From positions 92,501 to 156,500 of the forward strand of contig CAMXCT020001380.1 of NCBI GenBank assembly GCA_947184155.2: 64,000 nt of DNA. The letters are read 5' to 3'. The notes under the pieces are model-generated. The model saw only the letters and a list, made by a program, of their open reading frames with translations, had not been told where the DNA came from and searched no databases. Position 1 is the stretch's first letter. Every line of letters starts with the position of its first letter. This DNA is from Cladocopium goreaui. Lineage: Eukaryota; Sar; Dinophyceae; Suessiales; Symbiodiniaceae. The translations under genes and the position numbers were made by a program. Of the stretch, positions 33,227-45,019 are shown one piece after another.

Positions 33227-33640
33227 TTTATTTATTTATTATTTAAAACAAAAATATACAAAAAAAATATAAATAACAAATATCACATATAATATAAAGC
33301 CATATTTTATATGTTATGTATATACATATATATATATATTATCTATATACTGTATATATTTACTAAATATATATTATTGTTTATGTTTATAAATATATAT
33401 ATATAGTTATCATATAGTTATTATATATATTATATATATTTATTTATTATATATATGTATGGTGTTTATATATGATATTAAATTAAATATTACTTGTTTA
33501 TTTGTGCCATGTCAATTTTATATATTGCATTAAACATTATATAAATCATATTAAATATTATATATACTAAATACTATATATAATATGACATAAAGCATAT
33601 TTTATATCTTATATCGTATTATATATATATTACATAATGG
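32960..33640. repeat. AT-rich low-complexity block
   Basis: About 680 bp with almost no G or C, in TATATA, TTTATT and AATATT blocks without one period. Confidence 0.85.
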
Positions 33641-34439
33641 CTGACCTTTCGGCCCTGCGCTGCTTCTCTTTCACGATCACCGTGCCAAGGCCTTGTTGAT
33701 TGAGCCTCAGACCGTGCCTTCAAACGCGTCCACCTGCACACGGAGTAGTAATAAAAAGCGCTATTGAAAAAATTGAGCGCCAGGACATGTGAAACACTGC
33801 AACGGCAATCTCGAACGCGAAAAAGCAGCGGCGCGGGGTCTGCAAACCGAGTCTTGCGACAATGAAGGAATAGGCCTCAAAGGGTGGCGGCAACGAAAGC
33901 TGTAATGGCTGCAATGATAAAACATATCACATTCAACTACAATAAGAGCCAAGAGAAAGCAAGGTGCTTTGCTTCAAAAAAACAAGCATATTGAGATATG
34001 TGCGCACTTTTTCCTTCTGGGAATCAAATCAATATCTACTTGAGCTCCCCTTCACATTCGAACGTGATCTTGCAATATGGCACCTGGCCCCGTGGACCCG
34101 GTCATGCATTGATACGAGCTCAGAACGGCGGGCCATGGCACAAAGGGGGGCAATGAGCGGCGAGTGCCTCGATGACCAGCTGAGGCCACTGCTCTTCCTG
34201 TCGGAGTTCTTCTTTGAAGCCACTTGCCATGTTTGCAGCGCTGCAAACTCAAAAGCAATATTGCGTTGTTGAGCCGACGCTGCGCCGTGCAAACCACATT
34301 TTGGTTTGTGTGTGTGTGTTTTTTTATGCGCCAGATCGATGACCGTTTTTGCTTATAGAGCACCGGCGCGGATGTGAGCGCAGCAGCATTGCATATCACA
34401 AAAACACACTTGAATGAAAGAAAGGTGCAATGCATGGTG

Positions 34440-34800
34440 CAATATGCAATGTTTTTTTGGTTCTCTTGCTTTTGCTCTCATTAGCTGCGCCAGGGCTCGG
34501 GCTCTTGGGCTGTGTGTCATCCAGCAAGCAGAACCAGAAGGTTGTGGCATAGTGCATAGCGGCTTCCCACGACCTCTTGGATCGGAATGCATGCGGGTCC
34601 GGCAACACGTTTTCTACAACGTCTCGTCCAAGGAAGTCATATTTGAACTTGGTGGACAAGCGTGCTTGGTACCGCTTCAGGTAGCGGAGGAATATCCGAA
34701 GGACCAGGTCAGCACTGGCCAACCGGCTCAGTTCTTCCTCTTGTTGCAATTCTGCACCCATGTTTATTTGCACTGCTTCGCGCGGCAAAAGAAGGAACCG
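34440..34800 (-). CDS. Candidate internal exon, unknown protein
   Basis: On the minus strand TTTATCTTGCAG ends at 34801, a good acceptor. An open, charged and helical-looking frame follows (RFLLLPREAVQINMGAEL, LSRLASADLVLRIFLRYL, YDFLGRDVVENVLPDP, then a Lys/Ser-rich tail). No clear donor was found. A second acceptor (GAGTTTGCAG, near 34240) precedes another open stretch to about 34050, so further exons may lie downstream. It could belong to the gene at 35156-36319 or be separate. Confidence 0.4.
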
Positions 34801-35155
34801 CTGCAAGATAAATATTGCACGTGTTGAGCCAGCCACACACAAAGCTTGAGCACAGGCAGCAAATGCAAAGCTTGGCCGATACCATGCACTCTTTGCTCAC
34901 TCAGTATCTTTTTGATGACACAGCAGCACTGAAACACATTTCCTTTTCAAACTTTTCTCTTGCGCATATGCGCATTGATGGGGGAGTTCACGTGCACTAG
35001 TGTAAGGGCTTGTTCTGTGCTTTAACAAGCCGCAGCTGCTGTGATTTTGCTAATCCCCCGCCAAGAAAGCTTTGTGAACAATTGAGCATATTATATAATT
35101 AAAAATGCTATATACAGTATACAGCCTTGTGTCAGCGATCGACTTCTTACTACAT

Positions 35156-36319
35156 TCAATCGATGGACACCACGGGCGTGACAACCGCAGGAGCAGCAAA
35201 TGCAGCAGGCGCGCTAGGAGCGGCTGTGGTAGGAACAGCTGCGCTCTGTGTCTCACCTTCCATGACCGATGGCTGCTGCAATAGCCACAATGCCATGGGA
35301 TCATCGCTTGCAGCACCGTTGACAAAGAAGACCGGCAGCCCCATGAGTACAGAATTGCACACGCTGTTCTGCAGCTGAATTTGCCAAACTAATTTCCACA
35401 TAGCGGACGTAGTCGCGCTTGTCGGTGTTGCTGGTAGGCAACAATGTACCGGGCACGCGAAGGTTTTCAATGCGCTCTTTGAAGTGAAAGATACCCCCAA
35501 ATAAGGTGAGTTGATAGGTGGCAGACCCCGCGCCATCACTTCCTTCCACTCTTTGATCACTTTCCTTTGGATCCAATTGTGTAACGACGTGATGACGTCC
35601 TTTGGGTGGCAAAGCTGCAAATGGCTTGGGCATAACAATGCTTTCGTCCGTCAATTCTTGCCAGGGGGCAGGCAATGCAGCTGCTGCTTGGGGAAACATC
35701 ACGCGTGCAGCCAGCTCGGGTATACTGGTAATATAGCCCTTCCTGACCTTGCAGTCCAAGATGTAATGGATGAAGTTCAGTGCAGCATCGGCGCCACCAG
35801 CGCCGCTATAAATGGCAAGCTGCCAGTCATTGAGCCCCACACCGTCCGGGTCGCGATCACCGCTTTTGGCTGGGCTACCTATGATCAGCCGCAGCTGTTG
35901 CACTTCCTCCAGATCTTTCAAGCTTCGCACCCGAACGTCGGGGTATTCGCACAGGGCTTCAGCGGCAACGGTCAAAATCTGATACGCAAAGACCCGCTGG
36001 TTGTTGCCCGCAAATTGCACTTGCCACAAAGGGGTATCTGCCACAGCTCCTGCACAACAAAGTCACTATAGACGCATGGCCGCTGTAACAACAAAAGTGT
36101 TAGTTAGCATTAGTTACAGCCCCCAGAAGATGCTACTTTGTTGTGAACAGCGCAAGAGAACACAGCAGGGGCCAGCTGTCCTTTGAAGACCCATGCAGCA
36201 TTTCCCCACCGGCGGACACAAGCAACCAAGGGTCCACTTTCCTGTTGATCGTCCATGCGAGCGGCTTTCTTGGCAGGCCCCTGTGCTCTTAGGCTGGCAG
36301 CCAAGTTGATCTGCGGCAT
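35156..36319 (-). CDS. Putative split gene of unknown function
   Basis: A minus-strand ATG at 36319 opens a protein-like frame (MPQINLAASLRAQGPAKK, later VACVRRWGNAAWVFKGQLAP) to about 36137, where GTAGCA is a possible donor. A second protein-like frame runs from about 36050, after a TTGTTGTGCAG acceptor, to the 35.3-35.4 kb region (VADTPLWQVQFAGNNQ, later LNDWQLAIYSGAGGADAALN). It either ends at 35301 or shifts frame near 35369-35399 into an Ala/Pro-rich tail (LMGLPVFFVNGAASDDPMA) ending at 35156. Joining exon 1 to exon 2 with those exact splice sites does not give a clean phase, so the boundaries are unsure. Local base composition is more GC-rich than the flanks. No family is recognised. 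Confidence 0.4.
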
Positions 36320-36931
36320 GGCTAAGATAACTTTGTGAACAACGGCAACAGCGGGCGCACACACACACACACTGCCTGTTTTGCTTAAGCCCACCGGAAG
36401 ATATCACACTGTGCAGATTGCAACTTGAGGTGAATGTGGCAAGCTATACGGTTCCGCTATAGAGGCATGATGGTTATCGTTACCACCACATAGACATAAA
36501 CCACATTAATTGCGGTGGTGTTCGAAGAGTTCGCAGTGGGTCATGCAAGTTGCTTCTACACAGGCAGCCGCTGTTGTTCTTCACTGCTACTTTGATAAGT
36601 TCAGCAAGCAACAGTCAAGGAAGCGAACGCTCAACACTTGATAATAAGCAGCTGTTTTGCATGTTCTAGGGATGTGTTGAATTTGTTGCATACGATTGCC
36701 GCATGTCATGTATGTAAGATAATTTCTCTATCATGCGCCAGACACCTGCCCAGACGAAAAAGCAGCAAAGCGTCAAAGTGCGAATTGACAATTCTGTCCG
36801 GTGTTTCATACTTCCGTACTATGAAGCAAAACATAAACAGTACCTTGGCGTTATCTTTTGCGGTGGGTTCCGACAACAGTGAAGAAGCGACTGCCGCGCC
36901 TCCGCTAATACCACGGCACCAATACTATACT

Positions 36932-37886
36932 ATATTATATTATATTATAATATAATATAACATAATATAATATAATATAGTATAATATAATATAATAGAT
37001 AATATAATATAATATGACATAATATAATAAGATAATATAATAATATATAATATAATATCATATCATATAATATAATATCATATAATATAAGATAATATAA
37101 TATAATATATAGAATATAATATAATTAATAATAGAATATAATAAAATATAATATAATAAAATACAATATAATATAATATAATATGATATAATATAATATG
37201 ATATGATATAATATAATACAATAGAATATAATAGTATATAATATAATATAATATAATATATTAGAATATAATATAATATATCATAATGTAATATAATATA
37301 TCATAATGTAATATAATATACGGTAATATAATATAATATAATATATAATATAATATATAATATAATATATAATGTAATATATAATATAATATATAATAAA
37401 ATATATAATATAATATATAATATAATATATAATATTATATATAATATAATATATAATATAATATATACTATAATATATAATATAATATATAATATAAGAT
37501 ATAATATAATATAAAATATAATATGTAGTAAAATATATAATATAATATGTAATATAATATATAATATAATATATAATATAATATAATATATAATGTAATA
37601 TAATATAATGTAATATAATATAATATAATGGTAGTATATATAATATATAATATAATATATTATATTATATATTATATAATATATTATATAATATATTATA
37701 TAATATAATATAATAAATATAAGATAATAGAATATAATATAATATAATATAATATAATTGTAGTATATATAATATATATATATAATATAATATATATATA
37801 ATATATATAATATATATAATATATATAATATATATAATATATATATATAATATATATAATATATATAATATAATATATATATATAC
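36932..37886. repeat. TATAATATAA satellite, about 950 bp
   Basis: Nearly pure A/T with TATAA and TATAATATA steps. The minus strand is open for 205 codons of Ile/Leu/Tyr, which is an artefact of period and composition. Confidence 0.92.
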
Positions 37887-38259
37887 GTTGTCCGTGATTT
37901 CCCGCAGGAATTCATCATTTCTTCATACAGACGTGTGTTTCACTAACTTTGGTAGGCCGCCCTGCCTGGAGCGGGAGGCCTTCCTCCTGAGGACTGGGGG
38001 GTATGACTTAGGAAACCTTGCAAAATACGTTTATATTAACGTTGATGTGATCAACAAAGAATGATGAAATTCGTATCAGTGTATCATGGGTATATACTTT
38101 GTTGAATGTCTCATTTGTTGTAACATCAATATATGTGGTATGTGCCTCTACTTTCTGATGCTTTCCATGTTGACCCAGGTGCTGCAACTTCTAAGCTGCA
38201 ACTTCTCCAGAAAACGTCTTCGGAACCCAGAAAAACTGATCCAGTGCAGCCTTACCCAG
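37887..38259. other. No gene seen
   Basis: Short unique segment. GACTTAGGAAACC (family F end) lies near 38007. Confidence 0.4.
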
Positions 38260-38369
38260 TACCCTCTGGTAAACTAACATAACTATGGAAAAACACAATT
38301 TTCAATGGGTAAATCCACTATTTCTATGGCCATTTTCAATAGCTTTTTGTTAGTCATAACCAGAGGGTA
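38260..38369. mobile_element. Family A MITE
   Basis: TACCCTCTGGTAAACTAACA at the left and TTAGTCATAACCAGAGGGTA at the right, so the two ends are of different subtypes. Confidence 0.85.
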
Positions 38370-39058
38370 CATGGGAGAAGCCCTTTTTTGGGGGATGCAA
38401 CGTCTTCGCCAGGTTGCTGGGATGATGATCCCCCAGGTACTTTTTTCGGTAATGGATAAATGGAGCACCAGTGGAACGTGACCGGCCAGAGCGAAACGGG
38501 ATCTGGGGACGCAAAGATCCCAATGTTGGACTCCCTTCATTGAAACAGGTTCCGAAACGTGTTCCAAAATCCCAAGATGTCCTCTAGAAACATGATCCAA
38601 AAAATGATGTGTTTGCCATTCCAAATATAGAAATATCAGGACCTGTGCTCCCAATTTCAGACAATCTTAGCCCATCAGATGTGAATCTGTTCATAAACGT
38701 CACAACGAGGGATGTAGAGCAAACCATAGGAGGGTCGAAGAGTGTGTGAAAACCAATCTTTTTTCCCGTCCCAAAGTCTTTGCAAGTTTCTTCACTGGGA
38801 CTGGGTAATTGATGCCATTCATGGCCTTTTGTCTGCAAATTCGGAAGATTTCCATACTGAAATGGTCCAATTTTAGATGATTTGGGGGTACCCCCATGAC
38901 TTAGGAAACAACCAATTTCTATGACAATAAAGCGGTTGTAGAGAGATTCATGGAGAAACTCATGGCTATCATCATCCATGAAGTGCAGGAAGAATTTTCT
39001 GATCGTCTTACTGACAACTAACAGCTAAATCAAAATAGGAAAGGAGAAAAAGACTGGT
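38370..39058. other. No gene confirmed
   Basis: A family F half (GGGGGTACCCCCATGACTTA) lies at about 38880-38912. Minus-strand frames at 38283-38654 and 38584-38979 overlap repeats. Confidence 0.35.
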
Positions 39059-39172
39059 TACCCTCTGGTAATTTGTTACATAGCTATTGAAAATGGCCCA
39101 GTCGAAATAGTGAGTTTTCCCATTAATAGCATGGTGGATCTTTCCATAGCTATGTTAGTTTACCAGAGGGTA
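39059..39172. mobile_element. Family A MITE
   Basis: TACCCTCTGGTAATTTGTTA at the left and TTAGTTTACCAGAGGGTA at the right. Confidence 0.85.
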
Positions 39173-39595
39173 GTCAACTTATATGCTTCTGGGTCAAAAG
39201 CTTGGTACCCGATTGGTATGCTAGCCCTAAGTCATAGCTCGTTGGATGTAGATTCCTCCCAAAATTGTTGGTCAGATTCTCACAAAAAAAAAAACTTCTT
39301 GGTGATGAAATCCCTATCTTTATTGCTACATCATGATGATGTTTATCAATGTTCTCATTATTGACATGATCATTGGACTTACATGGCTATGTCACATTGA
39401 GTAACCCCCCCAACACGTTGGCCAAATTGAGAAGGAACGATCAACCAGTGGATTGATTCAAGGGTGCTCTATTTTCAGACACCACCAAATTACCATAGTG
39501 TCAATGAACTATGTCCCATTTACATCCCATTCTTGGTTCAATTTGTTTCTTGGTTCTCGCAATAAAATATCATAAAATATCCCCATTGTAACTAC
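39173..39595. other. No gene seen
   Basis: Contains a TTTTCAGACACC end related to family G near 39469. Confidence 0.4.
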
Positions 39596-39705
39596 TACCC
39601 TCTGGTAAACATACAAAAAGCTGTGGAAAATCACCATGTTTCATAGATAAATCAACTATTTCTATGGCCATTTTCTATTGTTTTTTGTATGTTTACCAGA
39701 GGCTA
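39596..39705. mobile_element. Family A MITE
   Basis: TACCCTCTGGTAAACATACA at the left and TATGTTTACCAGAGGCTA at the right. Confidence 0.8.
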
Positions 39706-39902
39706 CGTGTTCTCCATGTAACTCGCTCTCAGGCTTTCCCATCTCCTGCCGGCTTCGGCTGGTCCGGTGGATGGGGTTGAAGCGGCTCCTCAGCGTCGTG
39801 AAAATGTGGAGCTTTCCGACCACCAGTCATGGGGGCTAAAATGGGGGCTAAATGACCCCCAAATCATATCAGACTCTCTGGGGTGGGAAATGATTCATGA
39901 AA

Positions 39903-40014
39903 TAGCCTCTGGTAATTTGTTACATAGCTATTGAAAATGGCTCATTATAACAGTTGATTTATCTATTCCAAGTGGTGATTTTCCACAGCTTTTTGATATG
40001 TTTACCAAAGGGTA
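39903..40014. mobile_element. Family A MITE, first of a joined pair
   Basis: TAGCCTCTGGTAATTTGTTA at the left and TATGTTTACCAAAGGGTA at the right. Its last TA is also the first TA of the next copy. Confidence 0.8.
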
Positions 40015-40118
40015 CCCTCTGGTAAACTAACATAACTATGGAAAATCACAATCTTTAATGGGAAAATCCACCATAAATGGTCATTTTCAATAGCTACGTT
40101 AAATTACCAGGCCGGGTA
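40013..40118. mobile_element. Family A MITE, second of a joined pair
   Basis: TACCCTCTGGTAAACTAACA at the left and a worn AAATTACCAGGCCGGGTA at the right. Confidence 0.75.
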
Positions 40119-40257
40119 AACCATCCATTCCCCCCATTTTTCCCGGACCCCCACCTCGCTGCGTACGTGGCGAGGAGTGGAGGCTTGGATCTCTCGCAGT
40201 TGCTGAAGCATGAACCTGAAAAAACAGGGGACGGAGATCAGGGGATCAATGGGATGA

Positions 40258-40505
40258 TATTTATCTCAATAATAACAATAACAATAACAACAATTGTAAT
40301 AATAAATAGGATAATAATGATAATAATGATAATAATGGGATCATCAATTGTAATAATACAACATTAATTAATTGTAATAGTAATAATAATAATAATGGGA
40401 TCATTAATAAATATTAATTGGATATAATAAGATCTAATATCTTAATAATAATAATGATAATAATGGGATCATTAATACTGGTAATATTAATATTCGTATA
40501 TAATC
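40258..40505. repeat. AATAATGAT low-complexity array
   Basis: Repeated AATAATAATGATAATAATGG and GGATCATTAAT blocks. Confidence 0.8.
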
Positions 40506-42088
40506 AATAGGTGTTTCGCAGCAGGCTGGCTCAGCCAAGGAGGTCAATGCAATTTAAGTCCAGTACTTTAGAGCTAGTGCCGTTCCAACTCTTACAATTT
40601 AAGCCCAAGAATTGGGGGAATCCAACTCGATCCTTGATCAAACTATCCGAAAATGTGGGATTATCTGATTCAGAATCTGTATATTTGGACTCCAACTTCA
40701 TATTTGATGGCCAAAAAGTCTCTAAATCGTAGAGACCATGCATCTGTTTAAGTTGGTTACAGAAACATATACATATATAGTAGAATATCCCCATAAAAAT
40801 GAAACAAGAGTTTACGACCCAAAACACTGGAAAGTGGTTGGCCCAACAATAATGTGGAAACAAAACTTAATATTGTCGATCAAACTTGTGTAAATTCAAT
40901 CAAACGTGTCAACTCTTCAATCAAAATTATGTCAACTAAGTTTCCAACTGTTCAATCAAACTTACGTCGCCCCCTCTCTCTGCTTTCGAGGCACTTGTAG
41001 GGATCCTCAGGTGCTTCCCTTAAGACTTCCTGCAAGGTCAGAAAAAGTGTGAACTTGTTGAAACATGTTGAAACATGCTGGATTTCCCCACAAGTTAGGG
41101 TTGCTAATGCGGACTTATCTTGAGGGTCTTTGAGGTAGGCTGCAGGATGTTGCAGGAAATTCTTGGTGAATTATCGCCATGTGTGGACCCCCAACCATTG
41201 GTTTTTTTCGGCCATGGCTATGGCTCATATCCTCCATCCCCAAAACTCGGATGATTGGAAGATTATGATAAAGATCATTGGTACTACAGGATGATAAACC
41301 ATTAACATCCATTAACCATTAAGAACTATGGTATCATGACCATTAAGAGGACGGTCATCAACCTCGTCCTCTTTTTCCATTTGGGGACGCTCCTGGATGA
41401 GACTCTGAATGCGCTGCTGCACTTTATGCTCCTCCAAATATGTCTGGATGCACCTCAGCGGACAAAATTTTGGTCCTTCACAATACGCGGACGGTTTGTG
41501 TCTGAGTTGACACTGGTCGTTTTTGGAGATCCAAAAAAAAACATGTGTTTTGTGTTTCTTCTAAAATTCTGGTGATATTCTACTATATAAATCTGTTGAA
41601 TACTCATAGTGGCTTTTTCATGTTCATCTGCATGAGACGATCCCTGCAATGGTATTCCAACAACACAGAAAGAAATCCAAGATTGTTCAACATGCCATTA
41701 AAGAACATTGTTCAACATGTCTGTTCTACATTTTTTAACAAAAAAATGATCTACCATTTGCGCTGATTATTCGTCCTTGTTTCTGTGGAAAATGAAAATT
41801 TGCGTACTAGAAATGGCCATGAATCACCATAATTATTTGTTGGTTCATATCCCCGTATTCTTGATGTTTTAATCAATTCAGGTTAATTTAGATGGTTGGA
41901 TACCCATTTTCTCGTTGCTTCTCCCCACATGTTCCATGTGTTTTCCTTGATACAATCATCAACTTCACTTCTGGGATGCGTCCCAGTAAGTGGGTAACAA
42001 CCCAACTCAGAGCCAGTCATATATGAAATATCCGATGTGTGTATATATACATATATATATGTATGTATAGAGATATATATATATATAT
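40506..42088. other. No gene confirmed
   Basis: Unique sequence. Short frames at 40531-40863 (minus) and 41336-41766 (plus) lack splice support. TA-rich microsatellite at 42020-42088. Confidence 0.35.
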
Positions 42089-42150
42089 TACCCTCTGGGA
42101 ATCAAAAATTGTAGGAAAAATCACCATTAAACCGAGGAATTCCCAGCTAT
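42089..42150. repeat. Family A left-end fragment
   Basis: TACCCTCTGGGAATCAAAAA, then a worn interior with AAAATCACCATTAAACC. No intact right end. Confidence 0.5.
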
Positions 42151-43009
42151 GTGTTTTTGTTTGTCACCGGATTTCGGAATGTAGGAAAATTCCGCCAATT
42201 TTACAACTTGACTGGGGATGGTGAATTCCCGACATTCACTGGGGATGCTGAGCTTCCAAACTGTCCATCTTTCTCCTCGCGAAATTCGTAGCTGTTTTGT
42301 CCACTGACCAGCCAAAACTTACGTTTCGTGTGGAGAATTCGTACTTTAGACATCTTTAGACCACAGAATTCCCGCTGGTAATCTGGTAAAACACGGCTTG
42401 CTGGAAAATCCCACCATTTATAGATGGTTTTCCCGAGCTATTTTCCACCATTTCTAGAGGATGTTCCAGCTAGCCAAGCTATGCTGGTTCAGCACAGGTG
42501 TATCAACCACAAATATCGGGGGCATGCAGTAGCTCATGTCCTACTGTAAGGAAAATTGTGCGGGCAACCATGGCTTTCACCCCAATACACTGGGTTCCTG
42601 TAGTTTTTCCCTTGCTGTAAACCAATGCTTGCATTTGAACAGTGTGATCAGCCCCGACATAGCATTCCGCATTCCAAGTTTTACGTTGCTACCACAATAC
42701 CAGACTGCACAAATATCACAGGCAGACTTGCGCCATTTACTCTTTAGGACATGCAACGCAGCGTACCTGAATGCGATACAGGGCTTGGTCCTCTGCTGTC
42801 ATGTTACAATAACGCTATTGCAACTCGATAACTACAACTGGAAATCTGGCAACCACAACTGCAAGGATGCAGCATAACCACTAGTAATATCAACCGCGAC
42901 AACAAAAAAAACTGGTTGCTGAATCAGGGGATCACCTCACTTATTCACAGCCGGATCAAGATTCATCCGCAGTTGACCACTGGCATCAAGCGATATTTCA
43001 GGTACCGAT
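42151..43009. other. No gene confirmed
   Basis: Mostly unique sequence. An open plus-strand frame at 42536-42877 has 113 codons with no recognised motif. Confidence 0.35.
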
Positions 43010-43097
43010 TTATTGGAGGTACCATATATAAGGCCCATGTAAGGGCGATGTAAGGGGATATGCCCCCACAGTCTAGCTTTATATACAGTACCTCCAT
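43010..43097. mobile_element. Family D MITE, short form
   Basis: TTGGAGGTACCATATATAAG at the left and TTTATATACAGTACCTCCA at the right. Confidence 0.7.
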
Positions 43098-44078
43098 TCT
43101 GTCCTAAAGTTCCCACGTCGCCACAAATGGACTGATCAGTTTTGAGTATCAGCAGTTATAAAAACAATTCTTGGATCCATGACTTAAGTGACTTGAGGAC
43201 TTGAGCCATACCTGTCGAATTACCCCAGTAAACTGAGGATATATTCCAAATATGTAATATCTACAATTCAAATCATTCCAGTAACATCCGGACGTGAGGC
43301 CCTTGTAATCTATCCAAATTAGTGGATATTATGAGATGTATGATATAATCATCAAATGGAGATACTGCTTTATTCATGGACATCTTCACAGTTGATATCT
43401 ATTTCTTAGCCGTCCCACATCCCCAGCAATGAATGGGGATCAACATCACCTTTACCAACCCTCGCTCGGTAATCAAACCTGGCTCGCTGGCCAATCCTCC
43501 AGCAATCTCGAGGATTGTCCAGTCATGTTTGATTGATTCGAAGGGGTGTCAAATCATCACCTGAAAGGCCCACAACCCAATAATTATATATAATTATGAC
43601 CAACGTCCATGATTATGTTTAATTATATATGGTCTATAATTTTCCGTACTTATGAGGTCCATAATATATTGGTATGTGGGTAAAACACTAATAAACCACC
43701 CCATGTTTGATGGTTTCAGTCCCACCCATCAAAACGGTGATTATGGGGATGGTTGATTATTGTTTTCGCCACATTCTAGTAAGGTCGGATTCACCCAACC
43801 ATTGTAGAACCAACGAACCAACGTTTTTTCCGACGTCCCGATGCTTGCTACGCAGCTCCTCATGCGAGCCATCTCGTCGGATTTCAAGGCGCACCTCACC
43901 GGCATTTTTCAGGGGGGTGGATCCCTTCATCCGTGGGAAACTCCAAGAAAAATCGCACCTCACCATGGGGAGAAATCCTGTATATATTTAAGAGCTTTAT
44001 AGCTGGGATTTTCGGATTTTCTCCGACCAAAATCGAGATTCATCTAGCAAAAAAAAATCGAACTCAATGGTGGAGTTC
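43098..44078. other. No gene confirmed
   Basis: Unique sequence. The open frame at 43707-43991 (plus) overlaps one of similar quality on the other strand. Confidence 0.35.
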
Positions 44079-44196
44079 TACCCTCTGGTGAAATGACATT
44101 CACAGGGCTAGCCATGGTTTTTCGATGGCCCTAATCGAAATAGATGGACATTTACCTATGAAAATAGCATGGTGGATCTTTCCATGGCGGTCATCC
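44079..44196. mobile_element. Family A MITE, right end lost
   Basis: TACCCTCTGGTGAAATGACA at the left. The interior runs to ATGGTGGATCTTTCCATGGC and then breaks off. Confidence 0.6.
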
Positions 44197-44321
44197 CCAA
44201 CAGGGGACGACCCGATCCAATTTTCATGGAGAAAATAATTCAGCCCAACAAGGACTGATGACCATCCCGGACATGGGAGAAACCATGAGAAATATATGAG
44301 AAATATATGTATATATATATA

Positions 44322-44445
44322 TGAGGATTTCCATAAATGGAGCTACCCCTTTATCGCTCGCTGGATGGTTTATATCGTAGTGGAAAATCCCAATCTTTTT
44401 AATGGATGATAACTAGGGGTACCCCTATTTTAGGAAACCTCCATA
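44322..44445. repeat. Family F repeat
   Basis: GGATTTCCATAAATGGAGCT at the left, and AGGGGTACCCCTATTTTAGG followed by AAACCTCC at the right. Confidence 0.6.
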
Positions 44446-44491
44446 TATACATAACGTTGTAAGGTATCAAATGTGTGCATGCATCTGTATG

Positions 44492-44580
44492 TCTGGAGAA
44501 ATTTTGGTAATCTACCAACCTGAAATTAATGCCATTTGACATTTGGGGATGATTCCCCTTACTAACCACCATTCCAGTGA
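44492..44580. repeat. Family C fragment
   Basis: TCTGGAGAAATTTTGG, CTACCAACCTGAAATTAATG and CCAGTGACCAT. The GAGGTCGCAGTGAGGTC block is missing. Confidence 0.6.
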
Positions 44581-44607
44581 CCATATGTGTGTGTGTGTAT
44601 ATGTATA

Positions 44608-44720
44608 TACCCTCTGGTTATGACTAACATAGCCATGGAAAATCACCATTTATAATGGGTAAAGCATCTATAAATGGGCCATCTATACCATGGCAAACTG
44701 TTAGTCATAACCAGAGGGTA
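44608..44720. mobile_element. Family A MITE, well preserved
   Basis: TACCCTCTGGTTATGACTAA and TTAGTCATAACCAGAGGGTA are perfect inverted ends. It sits in a TATATA run, so the TA duplication cannot be dated. Confidence 0.85.
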
Positions 44721-44908
44721 TATATAGTAATGACTCCCTGGATAAGTAACAGATAGACTCTTCATACAACAAGTCTGGATGTTGTAAATCCAACAATAAA
44801 CTCTCCCCAAGATTCACCAATCGGGCAGGAAAATGGCCACGCCCCCCCAATTGGGACAGTGTGGGAGAATGGAAAATGACCTCAAAATGGTTGGAGATTG
44901 GGATGGTT

Positions 44909-45019
44909 TACCCTCTGGTAATTTCTTACATAGCTATTGAAAATGGCCCATAGAAATGGTTGATTTACCTATTAAAAAAGGTGTTTTTCCATAGTTATGT
45001 GGCTGTTTACCAGAGGTTA
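44909..45019. mobile_element. Family A MITE
   Basis: TACCCTCTGGTAATTTCTTA at the left and GTTTACCAGAGGTTA at the right. Confidence 0.8.

Noticed and set aside
37301-37918. 205-codon Ile/Leu/Tyr frame on the minus strand
   Set aside because: Artefact of the TATAATATAA satellite.
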